A DNA stretch of 64,000 nucleotides from Stenotrophomonas indicatrix (GTDB lineage Bacteria > Pseudomonadota > Gammaproteobacteria > Xanthomonadales > Xanthomonadaceae). Numbering within the stretch: position 1 is the first letter of the stretch; each line of letters begins with the position of its first letter. The position numbers and the translations under genes were made by a program. The stretch is taken from positions 124,001 to 188,000 of the forward strand of contig NZ_PEJS01000001.1 in NCBI RefSeq assembly GCF_002750975.1, given 5' to 3'. The notes beneath the pieces are model-generated. The model had not been told where the DNA came from, did no database searches, and worked only from the letters and a program-made list of their open reading frames with translations. Shown piece by piece: positions 1 to 7,084 of the stretch.

Positions 1-723
1 GATGAAGGCAGCAACTATGAGAACGCCGAAGCGGTGACCCGAGCGATCAGCCGCCGCGTGGCTGACCAGCGCCGCGACGAGCAGGCCGCTGCCGAACAGA
101 CCCAGGTGGAAAAGGAACTGTCGGTCGCGCGCTTGAACCTGCTGCACGCGCAGGTCGAGCCGCACTTCCTGTACAACTCGCTGGCCAATGCACAGGTGCT
201 GACCCGCACCGACCCGGCGCGCGCCGAGCAGATGCTCGGCCACCTGATCCAGTACCTGCGCAGTTCGCTGCCGCAGGTGGACGAATCGGTTTCCACGCTG
301 GGCGTGGAGCTGGAACGCACCCGCGCCTATCTGGAAATCCTGCGTATCCGCATGGGCGCACGGCTGGCGGTGGAAGTGCAGGTGCCCACCGAGCTGCACG
401 AAGTGAAGATGCCGGCGATGGCGCTGCAGACCCTGGTCGAGAATGCGATCAAGCACGGCCTGGAGCCCAAGCCCGGCGGCGGCACGATCTGGATCCTCGC
501 GCGTGGTTTCGATGACCATGTCACCGTGACGGTCGCCGACGATGGGCTCGGTTTCGGACAGGGCACCAGCGGCACCGGCATCGGCCTGAAGAACCTGCGC
601 GAGCGCCTGCGGCTGACCTGCGGCGAGCAGGCCGGAGTGGCAATCGTGGCCAATTTCCCCAGTGGTGTAGCCGCTACCATGACCCTGCCGCAGTCGGCCA
701 AGGAGCCCAGCCATGCCGCTTGA
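1..723 (+). CDS. Sensor histidine kinase, LytS/YehU type (5' end outside window)
   Basis: Frame 1 is open from the first base, so the N-terminus, which normally carries membrane segments, lies outside; 240 codons are visible. The protein would autophosphorylate and pass phosphate to the regulator encoded next. Visible marks are the phospho-acceptor region PHFLYNSL (His codon at 163-165), an N-box ENAIKHG, and glycine boxes DDGLGFG and GTGIGLKNL, in the order of the LytS-type kinase and ATPase modules. Its TGA (721-723) lies 11 bases inside the next gene, so the two are translationally coupled. The signal sensed cannot be read from what is visible. Confidence 0.93.
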   Translation, partial: DEGSNYENAEAVTRAISRRVADQRRDEQAAAEQTQVEKELSVARLNLLHAQVEPHFLYNSLANAQVLTRTDPARAEQMLGHLIQYLRSSLPQVDESVSTLGVELERTRAYLEILRIRMGARLAVEVQVPTELHEVKMPAMALQTLVENAIKHGLEPKPGGGTIWILARGFDDHVTVTVADDGLGFGQGTSGTGIGLKNLRERLRLTCGEQAGVAIVANFPSGVAATMTLPQSAKEPSHAA

Positions 724-1483
724 AGCGCTGATCGCCGAAGACGAGGAGCTGCTGCGGCACTCGCTGGTCGAGCAGCTCGGGCGGCTGTGGCCGGAGCTGA
801 AGCTGGTGGCCGAATGCGAGGACGGTGCCAGTGCGCTGGAACAGCTGGCCGAGAAGCAGCCGGACATCGCCTTCCTCGACATCCGCATGCCCGGCATCAG
901 CGGCATCGAAGTGGCGCGGTCATTGGCCGAACTGAGCCCGCGCACGCAGGTGGTGTTCGTCACCGCCTACGACCAGTACGCCATCGATGCCTTCGAGCAG
1001 GGCGCGATGGATTACCTGCTCAAGCCGGTCAGTGACGAACGGCTGCTGGCCACGCGCGACCGCATTCTTTCGCGGCTGCCATCCACGCGCCAGGACGATG
1101 CGGTGCTGGAGCGCCTGCTGCAGCGCCTGGGTGCAGGCCCGGCCGCCAACGACCGGCCGCCCTTGGCCTGGATCACCGCCAGCAATGGCCGCGATACGCA
1201 GCTGATCATGCTCGACGATGTGATCTATTTCCGCGCTGACAACAAGTACACCACGGTGGTCACTGCCGCCGGCGAAAGCCTGCTGCGCACACCACTGCGC
1301 GAGCTGCTGGAAGTGCTCGATCCGCTGCACTTCCGCCAGGTACATCGCTCCACCATCGTCAACATGAAGGCGGTGGCAGCCGTCAGCCGCGACGATACCG
1401 GCCGTGGCGTGCTGCGCCTGCGCCAGCGTGCCGAAACCCTGGTGGTCAGCCAGCCGTTCATGAGCCTGTTCCGCGGCATGTAG
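713..1483 (+). CDS. LytTR-family response regulator
   Basis: A 256-residue regulator made of a receiver domain (residues 1-120) and a LytTR DNA-binding domain (about 145-250). Acidic residues EDEE sit near residue 11, the phospho-acceptor is Asp56 in FLDIRMPG, and the conserved receiver Lys is in LLKPVSD. The C-terminal half has the LytTR pattern (VIYFRADNKYTTV, then FRQVHRSTIVN). It is the partner of the overlapping LytS-type kinase. Such pairs act as transcription regulators on direct-repeat sites; no target is identifiable here. The ATG at 713 lies inside the kinase's last codons. Confidence 0.95.
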   Translation: MPLEALIAEDEELLRHSLVEQLGRLWPELKLVAECEDGASALEQLAEKQPDIAFLDIRMPGISGIEVARSLAELSPRTQVVFVTAYDQYAIDAFEQGAMDYLLKPVSDERLLATRDRILSRLPSTRQDDAVLERLLQRLGAGPAANDRPPLAWITASNGRDTQLIMLDDVIYFRADNKYTTVVTAAGESLLRTPLRELLEVLDPLHFRQVHRSTIVNMKAVAAVSRDDTGRGVLRLRQRAETLVVSQPFMSLFRGM

Positions 1484-1515
1484 CCGCAGCCATTGCCATC
1501 CACCGAGGAACGAAC

Positions 1516-1860
1516 ATGCGCCGTATCCTGCTTGTAGGTGTCGCCGTGCTGGCCATCGCCGGCTGCGAAAAGTCCAGCAACACGTCGATCACCCGCACCA
1601 ATGCCAATGGCGTGGACACGCTGTACAGCAAGAGCACGGTGGTCGATGGCGTGGCGCGTTTCGAATGCATCGCCAGCAGCAGTGGCCAATGCCATTACCT
1701 GGTGCTGGCGCCGGGCTGCAGCACCGACCCCGCTTGCGCGACGCCGCCGCTGCGCCGGTTCGCGGTGGCCGCAGGCAAGACCGAGCAGGTCAGTGGCCTG
1801 CCGAAGGACTTCCGCCAGTGCGTCAGCGACGTGCAGAAAGAACAATGCCACCGTGACTGA
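1516..1860 (+). CDS. Small predicted lipoprotein
   Basis: A 114-residue protein with a short hydrophobic signal ending in a lipobox-like AIAGC (Cys19), which predicts a lipid-anchored envelope protein. A GAGGAA ribosome site lies 6 bases before the ATG. The mature part has six further cysteines (around FECIA, GQCHY, PGCSTDPACATP, FRQCV and EQCHRD), suggesting disulfides in the periplasm. I do not recognise the family. It follows the two-component pair by 32 bases and may be co-transcribed with it. The stop codon sits in the loop of a strong hairpin (1842-1875). Confidence 0.75.
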   Translation: MRRILLVGVAVLAIAGCEKSSNTSITRTNANGVDTLYSKSTVVDGVARFECIASSSGQCHYLVLAPGCSTDPACATPPLRRFAVAAGKTEQVSGLPKDFRQCVSDVQKEQCHRD

Positions 1861-1875
1861 GCACGGTGGCATTGT
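1842..1875. terminator. Bidirectional hairpin with stop codon in its loop
   Basis: Arms 1842-1855 and 1862-1875 are perfect complements over 14 bp with a 6-base loop ACTGAG. The loop contains the TGA of the lipoprotein gene. It lies between two convergent genes and probably ends transcription of both; there is no long T run on either side. Confidence 0.6.
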
Positions 1876-1899
1876 GGCTCCCCCCGGATTGCGTTCGGC

Positions 1900-2514
1900 T
1901 CAGTAAGCCGGCTGCAGCGTCATGTCGTGATGGTGTTCGGTTTCACCGACATGATTCAGGCGACCCACCAGTTCGGAGTGCTGCTTCATGCGCCCGATCT
2001 CGGTCATGATGCGGATGTCCTCATGGCGCAGCTCGCGCTTGGCGGTGACCGCCTGCTTGTAGTCCAGCACTTCCGGATAGTGTTCAGCCAGGTCCAGCGC
2101 TTCGGCCACGTGCTCGACGCTGTCGGCCTTGGAGGTGATGCGCGCGCGGCTGTTGAAGGCCTTCATCCAGCGTTCGAAGCCCGCTGTGCGGTCGAACATG
2201 TTGGCCATGAACCAGATCACGAACAGGATCGAGATCCACGAGCCGAACACCACGACCACGCGGGTGAAGGTGATGTGGTAATCGTCGCGCCACAGGTAAT
2301 TGGTGATCAGGCCGAGGATCAGCAGCGAAGCCGCCTGCCATCCGACGATCGAAGTGATCAGCCATTGGCACTTGGCCTGGGCCAGCACCGCCACTTCATC
2401 GCGGATCTGCTGTTCGCTGAGGCTGCGCCAGTGCGCGACCTGTTTTTCGAACGGGCTGCTGTAGAGCTCGTTGTCGCGAAGCAGTAATCCCAAACCCTTG
2501 AACAAAGCAATCAT
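1900..2514 (-). CDS. Conserved inner-membrane protein, function unknown
   Basis: A 204-residue protein with two hydrophobic segments (about residues 50-75 and 85-108) separated by a short charged loop. Charged soluble regions flank them, and the tail is rich in helix formers and ends in His residues (ETEHHHD). The ATG at 2514 is preceded by AAGGAG at good spacing, which fixes the start; the same frame stays open far upstream without meaning. The family is not recognised. It converges on the lipoprotein gene and shares the 1842-1875 hairpin as an end signal. Confidence 0.8.
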   Translation of the reverse strand: MIALFKGLGLLLRDNELYSSPFEKQVAHWRSLSEQQIRDEVAVLAQAKCQWLITSIVGWQAASLLILGLITNYLWRDDYHITFTRVVVVFGSWISILFVIWFMANMFDRTAGFERWMKAFNSRARITSKADSVEHVAEALDLAEHYPEVLDYKQAVTAKRELRHEDIRIMTEIGRMKQHSELVGRLNHVGETEHHHDMTLQPAY

Positions 2515-2823
2515 GGCTGGCTCCTTGTGGAACGTGCGGCGATCTGCAGTGGACGGTGTGGCGGGTTCAGTTCTAGCACTTCCAGCGAGCGGTGCAATGG
2601 CCTCAAGGCCACGCGGCACAAGGGTTCTGTCTGAACAGGTGAATATTGTTGCGACGCAGCATTGCTCGCGTGGCCTGCGACAAGATGTCGCAGGGTGAAA
2701 TGTGCTGCGCGCGCACATGAAACCGACGCTGAGCGGATGGGCTCGCTGTGCCGGTCGTGATCGACCAGAATCGGGGTGGACCGCGCAGGACGTGGTCCGT
2801 CCCTCCGCCGATCTGGACCCGTG

Positions 2824-3753
2824 ATGCCGCCGTTGCTGCACCGTCTTTCCCGCCCCGTCACCGCGCCGATCCGGCGCTGGGTCCTGGATGCGTTTCCGCG
2901 TGGCCAGAGCGGCATCGACTACGACCATCCACTGGGCGATCCCGGCTGGTTCGGGCCGGACAGCGTGACCTGGCGGATGCACGCAGAGCTGCCCTCGATG
3001 CTGGCCGGCGGTCTGTGTGCGTTGATGCTGCAGACGCTGCATCCGCGCGCGCTGGCCGGTGTCTACGATCATTCCAATTTCCGCCAGGACCTGGTCGGCC
3101 GCCTGCGCCGTACCACTGCCTTCGTGGCCGGCACCAGCTACGCGCCGGCGCGCGAGGTGGAAGCGCTGGTGGCCAAGGTGCGGTGCATCCACGCGCAGGT
3201 CCGCGGGCATACCGCGCAGGGTGAGCCGTATGCCGCCGATGATCCGCACCTGCTGACGTGGGTGCACGTGACCGAGGCCTACGGCTTCCTGCAGGGCTAT
3301 CGCCGCTACGGGCGCGAGGTGCCTGCCGCGATCGCCGACCGCTATTACGACGAGTACCGCTGCGTGGCCGAAGCGCTGGGCGCGGTGGACGTACCACGCA
3401 GTGCAGCGGAAGTGGATGCGTATTTCTGTGCACGGCAGCCGGAGCTGGTGGTGGACGAACGCTCCCGCGAAGTGCTGCAGGTGCTGTCCGGCGTGCGCCT
3501 GCCGGTGCCGGTGCCCGGCCTGTCGCGCGAGATCTTCCTCGGTGCCGGTGCCGCGCTGCTGCCGGACTGGGCCGAGGGCATGCTCGAGCGCAGCACGCGC
3601 CAGCGTGCGCAGGCCGCAGCTTCGGCGAAGCTGATGCAGGGCATGGCGCCGCTGTTCCGCCGCGCGCTGCCCGACGGCCTGGCGAGCCGCGCCTGCGCCC
3701 GCGTGGGTGTGCCGGTGGAATCGTTGCGCGAGTGGCCGGCATTGCCCCGGTAA
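2824..3753 (+). CDS. MpaB/DUF2236-family oxygenase-like protein
   Basis: A 309-residue protein matching the DUF2236 family, which includes fungal MpaB and bacterial rubber oxygenases, often haem-binding. Family-like stretches are the N-terminal YDHPLGDPGWFGPDS, LQTLHPRALAGV with a conserved His, and LTWVHVTEAYGFL with a second His at about residue 149. There is no signal peptide, so it is probably cytosolic. A GTG directly before the ATG (2821) is an alternative start. The substrate is unknown. It stands alone, followed by a SMAG repeat and a convergent TetR gene. Confidence 0.8.
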   Translation: MPPLLHRLSRPVTAPIRRWVLDAFPRGQSGIDYDHPLGDPGWFGPDSVTWRMHAELPSMLAGGLCALMLQTLHPRALAGVYDHSNFRQDLVGRLRRTTAFVAGTSYAPAREVEALVAKVRCIHAQVRGHTAQGEPYAADDPHLLTWVHVTEAYGFLQGYRRYGREVPAAIADRYYDEYRCVAEALGAVDVPRSAAEVDAYFCARQPELVVDERSREVLQVLSGVRLPVPVPGLSREIFLGAGAALLPDWAEGMLERSTRQRAQAAASAKLMQGMAPLFRRALPDGLASRACARVGVPVESLREWPALPR

Positions 3754-3853
3754 ACGCCGACCTTCGGCACGCTGGCCGGCTGTGGTGGATGTGGACCTGG
3801 GACCGCACGCTTTGGCGCCCAGCCTCGTCCACGCCATTCGCGGATGGCACACG

Positions 3854-3876
3854 GTAGATCCACGCCATGCGTGGAT
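3854..3876. repeat. SMAG palindrome (GTAGATCCACGC type)
   Basis: GTAG followed by a hairpin with arms ATCCACGC and GCGTGGAT around CAT. It lies between the convergent oxygenase-like and TetR genes. Confidence 0.85.
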
Positions 3877-3881
3877 TGGCT

Positions 3882-4469
3882 TTACGTGGTCGACTTCAGC
3901 CCACGCAACAGCATCTCCAGTGCCGCCGTTGCTTGGCGAAGGCGCGCATCGCCATCTTCACCTTCGGCTATCCAGAACGCGGCCTCGGCCAGGCTGCCGT
4001 AGATCAGCGATGCCAGCGCCTGCGCGTCCACCGGCGCGACCAGGCCTTGCGCGATCAACTGTTCGATCAGGCGTTGCATCGAGTGCACGCAGTTCCGCTG
4101 CGATTCCGGCGATGCGCCACCGAGCACCGCACGTGCATCGCGCAGCACGATGCGCTGGATCTCTGGTTCCAGCGCCATCTCCAGGTAGGCACTACAGCGC
4201 CGCACGAAGCCGTCCCAGGTGTCGGCGGTACCATCGCTGATCGCCTGCAGGCGCGCGTCCATCTCATCGTCAAGCTGGACGACCACCGCCGCCAGCAGAC
4301 CCTTCTTGTCGCCGAAATGGTGATACAGCGCGCCGCGGGTCAGCCCAGCCTGGGCTGTCAGGTCGTCCATCGAGGCGGCGGCATAGCCCTGTTCGCTGAA
4401 CACGCGACGGGCGGTGGCCAGCAGATTGGCGCGCGTTTCTTCCATCTCGGCGCGGGTGCGACGGACCAT
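3882..4469 (-). CDS. TetR/AcrR-family repressor
   Basis: A 195-residue regulator. The N-terminal helix-turn-helix (about residues 10-55) shows the TetR pattern: LLATARRVFSEQGY, then MDDLTAQAGLTRGALYHHFGDKKGL. The C-terminal half, a presumed ligand pocket, is unremarkable. The start at 4469 is chosen because AGGAGA lies just before it; a start 9 codons earlier is possible. It is divergent from two MFS transporters, with two palindromes in the shared promoter region, so it very likely represses itself and the transporters and is released by an exported compound. Confidence 0.93.
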   Translation of the reverse strand: MVRRTRAEMEETRANLLATARRVFSEQGYAAASMDDLTAQAGLTRGALYHHFGDKKGLLAAVVVQLDDEMDARLQAISDGTADTWDGFVRRCSAYLEMALEPEIQRIVLRDARAVLGGASPESQRNCVHSMQRLIEQLIAQGLVAPVDAQALASLIYGSLAEAAFWIAEGEDGDARLRQATAALEMLLRGLKSTT

Positions 4470-4482
4470 CGGGATCTCCTTA

Positions 4483-4551
4483 CATACGACGTGCATGATT
4501 ATTTACATACGGAGCGTATGAATGTAGTCTCATATTCATACGTTCTGTATG
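4483..4551. promoter_or_regulatory. Tandem TetR operator sites
   Basis: Two clear palindromes of the form CATAC-N5-GTATG lie at 4506-4520 (CATACGGAGCGTATG, perfect) and 4537-4551 (CATACGTTCTGTATG). A weaker relative, CATACGACGTGCATG, is at 4483-4497. Site centres are 31 and 23 bases apart. They cover the region between the divergent TetR and MFS genes, where both promoters must lie. Confidence 0.75.
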
Positions 4552-4600
4552 TATTGTCGTGGCGCCGCGTGCGCCAGACAAGTCTGCCCTGGAGATTTCG

Positions 4601-5815
4601 ATGGCCACCCCGTATCGCGACCTGTTCGCAGCCCCAGGCACCACCGGCCTTGCCCTGGCCGGGCTGCTGGCACGCCTGCCCCTGCCGATGACCGGCATCG
4701 GCTTCATCACCTTGCTGTCGCAGCTGCGCGGCAGTTATGCGCTGGCCGGTGCGGTGTCGGCCACCTTCGTGCTGACCTATGCATTGCTGTCGCCGCAGGT
4801 GTCGCGTTGGGTCGACCGCCATGGGCAGCGCAGGGTTCTGCCGTGGGCCACCGCAGCCAGCGCTACAGGCCTGTTGCTCCTGCTGGCATGCACGCTGCTG
4901 CGGGCGCCGTACTGGACCTTGTTCGCCGCGGCGATCCTGGCCGGCTGCATGCCCAGCGTGTCTGCGATGGTGCGGGCGCGCTGGACCGCGATTCACCGCG
5001 GTCGCCCGCAACTGCAGACGGCCTATTCGCTGGAGACGGTGTTCGATGAGGTCACCTTCATCGCCGGGCCGCCGTTGTCGGTCGGGCTGTCGGTGGCTAT
5101 ATGGCCGCAGGCCGGCGTGCTGGCTGCCGCCCTGCTGCTGGTCGTCGGCGTGACGCTACTGGTGCTGCAGCGTGGCACCGAACCGCCGCTGCAGGCCTGC
5201 GAGGGCGGCGCACCTTCGCGCTCATTGCTGCGGCAACCGGAGATCTGCCTGCTCGCATTGCTGATGCTGGCGATGGGTGTGGTTGTCGGCACGGTCGACA
5301 TCACCAGCGTGGCCTTTGCCGAACAGCGAGGGCAGCCACTGGCAGCCAGCGCGGTGCTGTCGGCGTACGCACTTGGCAGCTGCGTGGCAGGGCTTCTGTT
5401 TGGTGCGCTGAAGCTGCAGGTGCCGTTGCAGCGCCTGTTGCTGCTGGGCGCAGGAGCAACCGCGTTGACCACATTGCCGCTGCTGTCGGTGGGCACCCTT
5501 CCTGCATTGGCCATTGTGGTGCTGCTGGCTGGGCTGTCCTTCGCGCCGACGATGATCGTGGCGATGTCGCTGGTGGAACAGCGCGTGCCCGAATGGCGCC
5601 TCACCGAGGGCATGACCTGGTTGCTGGCTGGCCTGAACATCGGCGTGGCACTGGGTGCCGCGTTGTCCGGACAGAGCGTTGATGCCGGTGGTGTGCGCAG
5701 CGGCTTCGTCGTCGCGTTGGTGGCAGGCAGCGTCGTGCTGCTGATCGCCCTGCTCGCGCAAGGTGCGCTACGCACTTCTGCTTCGTCCACCTCCTCTGCT
5801 GGGATGGTCCCGTGA
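4601..5815 (+). CDS. MFS transporter (first of a coupled pair)
   Basis: A 404-residue membrane transporter with about twelve hydrophobic segments and the MFS loop motif after TM2 (SRWVDRHGQRRVL, a form of GxxxDRxGRR). GGAGA lies 6 bases before the ATG at 4601, which favours it over an in-frame ATG 14 codons upstream. The substrate is unknown; control by a TetR repressor suggests efflux of a drug-like or toxic compound. Its TGA overlaps the GTG start of a second MFS gene. Confidence 0.9.
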   Translation: MATPYRDLFAAPGTTGLALAGLLARLPLPMTGIGFITLLSQLRGSYALAGAVSATFVLTYALLSPQVSRWVDRHGQRRVLPWATAASATGLLLLLACTLLRAPYWTLFAAAILAGCMPSVSAMVRARWTAIHRGRPQLQTAYSLETVFDEVTFIAGPPLSVGLSVAIWPQAGVLAAALLLVVGVTLLVLQRGTEPPLQACEGGAPSRSLLRQPEICLLALLMLAMGVVVGTVDITSVAFAEQRGQPLAASAVLSAYALGSCVAGLLFGALKLQVPLQRLLLLGAGATALTTLPLLSVGTLPALAIVVLLAGLSFAPTMIVAMSLVEQRVPEWRLTEGMTWLLAGLNIGVALGAALSGQSVDAGGVRSGFVVALVAGSVVLLIALLAQGALRTSASSTSSAGMVP

Positions 5816-6987
5816 GTACTTCATCGCCCGCGCAAGCGTCGCCTGTGCCTCGCCATCCGTGGTGGGCCACCTCCGCCGTCGGCCTCGCTACCTTCTCCGT
5901 GGTCACCACCGAAATGCTGCCGGTCGGCCTGCTGACCCCCATCGCCGACAGCCTCGGCGCATCCGTAGGCACCGCCGGTCTGATGATCTCCTTGCCGGCA
6001 CTGCTGGCGGCGCTGTTCGCACCGCTGGTGGTGATCGCAGCCGGTGGCATTGATCGTCGCCGCATCCTGTGCGCGTTGCTCGGCCTGCTGCTGGTGGCCA
6101 ACGTCGCCTCGGCACTGGCGCCAAGCATCGGAGGGTTGCTGGCCGCGCGCGTGCTGGTGGGCTTCTGCATGGGCGGCATATGGGCCATCGCCGGCGGACT
6201 GGCGGCGCGCCTGGTGCCGTCAGCGCGCATCGGCCTGGCCACCTCGATCATCTTCGGTGGCGTAGCCGCGGCCTCGGTGCTGGGCGTGCCGCTGGGTGCA
6301 CTGATTGGCGAGGCGCTGGGATGGCGTTGGGCCTTCGTGGTGATGGCTGCGTTCAGTGCAGCCGTCCTGCTGTTGCACCTGTGGGTGGTGCCAGCGTTGC
6401 CGGTGGACGGCTCGGTGCGCGCGCGCCAGTTCGTGCAGCAGCTCGGCAACCGCAGCCTGCAGCAGGGGCTGCTGCTGACCCTGCTGCTGGTGGCGGGGCA
6501 CTTCATCGCGTTCACCTACGTGCGGCCGCTGCTGACCACGCTGGCGAACATCGATGCGGCGTGGATCGGAGGCCTGCTGTTTGCCTATGGCATGGCCGGC
6601 ATCGTCGGCAACTTCATCGTTGGCCTGCTGGCGGCGCGACGTCCGCGCGGGTTGCTGCTGGCCATTGCGCTGGGGTTGCTGCTGACACCGCTGTTGTTCC
6701 TGTGGACCGGCGGCACGCCGGCCAGTGGCGCGGTGGTGTTGCTGTTGTGGGGCCTGGCCTATGGCGGGGTATCGGTGGGGTTGATGACGTGGATGATGAC
6801 GGCGGCCCCCAAGGCCGTGGAGATCGCTACGGCGCTTTACGTGGGCGTGTTCAACATCGGCATCGCGCTGGGCGCGTGGGGTGGGGGGCTGCTGCTGGAT
6901 GGCATCGGGCTGCGCGCCAATCTCTGGGTCGCAGCCGGGTTTGCGGCAGCGGCGACGTTGGTCGTGGCTGGTATGCGCAGGCAGTAG
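5812..6987 (+). CDS. MFS transporter, DHA1-like (second of the pair)
   Basis: A 391-residue, twelve-segment transporter with the DHA1-type N-terminus (FSVVTTEMLPVGLLTPIADSLG) seen in sugar-efflux and drug-efflux MFS proteins, and the loop motif GGIDRRRIL. It starts with GTG in a GTGA overlap with the upstream gene, so translation is coupled. Having two different MFS proteins in one operon is unusual, and they may serve the same inducer. The stop codon TAG lies inside the GTAG of a SMAG repeat. Confidence 0.9.
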   Translation: MSTSSPAQASPVPRHPWWATSAVGLATFSVVTTEMLPVGLLTPIADSLGASVGTAGLMISLPALLAALFAPLVVIAAGGIDRRRILCALLGLLLVANVASALAPSIGGLLAARVLVGFCMGGIWAIAGGLAARLVPSARIGLATSIIFGGVAAASVLGVPLGALIGEALGWRWAFVVMAAFSAAVLLLHLWVVPALPVDGSVRARQFVQQLGNRSLQQGLLLTLLLVAGHFIAFTYVRPLLTTLANIDAAWIGGLLFAYGMAGIVGNFIVGLLAARRPRGLLLAIALGLLLTPLLFLWTGGTPASGAVVLLLWGLAYGGVSVGLMTWMMTAAPKAVEIATALYVGVFNIGIALGAWGGGLLLDGIGLRANLWVAAGFAAAATLVVAGMRRQ

Positions 6988-7006
6988 ATCCACGCCACGT
7001 GTGGAT
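6984..7006. repeat. SMAG palindrome overlapping the MFS stop codon
   Basis: GTAG plus arms ATCCAC and GTGGAT. The TAG of GTAG (6985-6987) is the stop codon of the upstream MFS gene. Confidence 0.85.
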
Positions 7007-7017
7007 GGCGAAAAACT

Positions 7018-7039
7018 GCCAACCAAGGTTGGCACCTAC
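7018..7039. repeat. SMAG palindrome (GTAGGTGCCAACC type)
   Basis: Arms GCCAACC and GGTTGGC around AA, ending in CTAC, so the element reads from the minus strand. It lies next to the M13 peptidase terminator. Confidence 0.8.
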
Positions 7040-7050
7040 CGATGGAAATA

Positions 7051-7074
7051 AAACGGGCGCCTTTCGGCGCCCGT
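7051..7074 (-). terminator. Intrinsic terminator of the M13 peptidase gene
   Basis: Stem ACGGGCGCC/GGCGCCCGT (7053-7061 and 7066-7074). On the minus strand it is followed by TTTTATTT (just left of 7053). It lies 11 bases downstream of the M13 gene's stop. Confidence 0.8.
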
Positions 7075-7084
7075 CTGCGTTACA

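Noticed and set aside
1900..3852. Single 650-codon minus-strand frame
   Set aside because: Only the last 204 codons form a protein (start at 2514 with AAGGAG). The rest is antisense to the MpaB-like gene and Arg/Gly-rich in composition.
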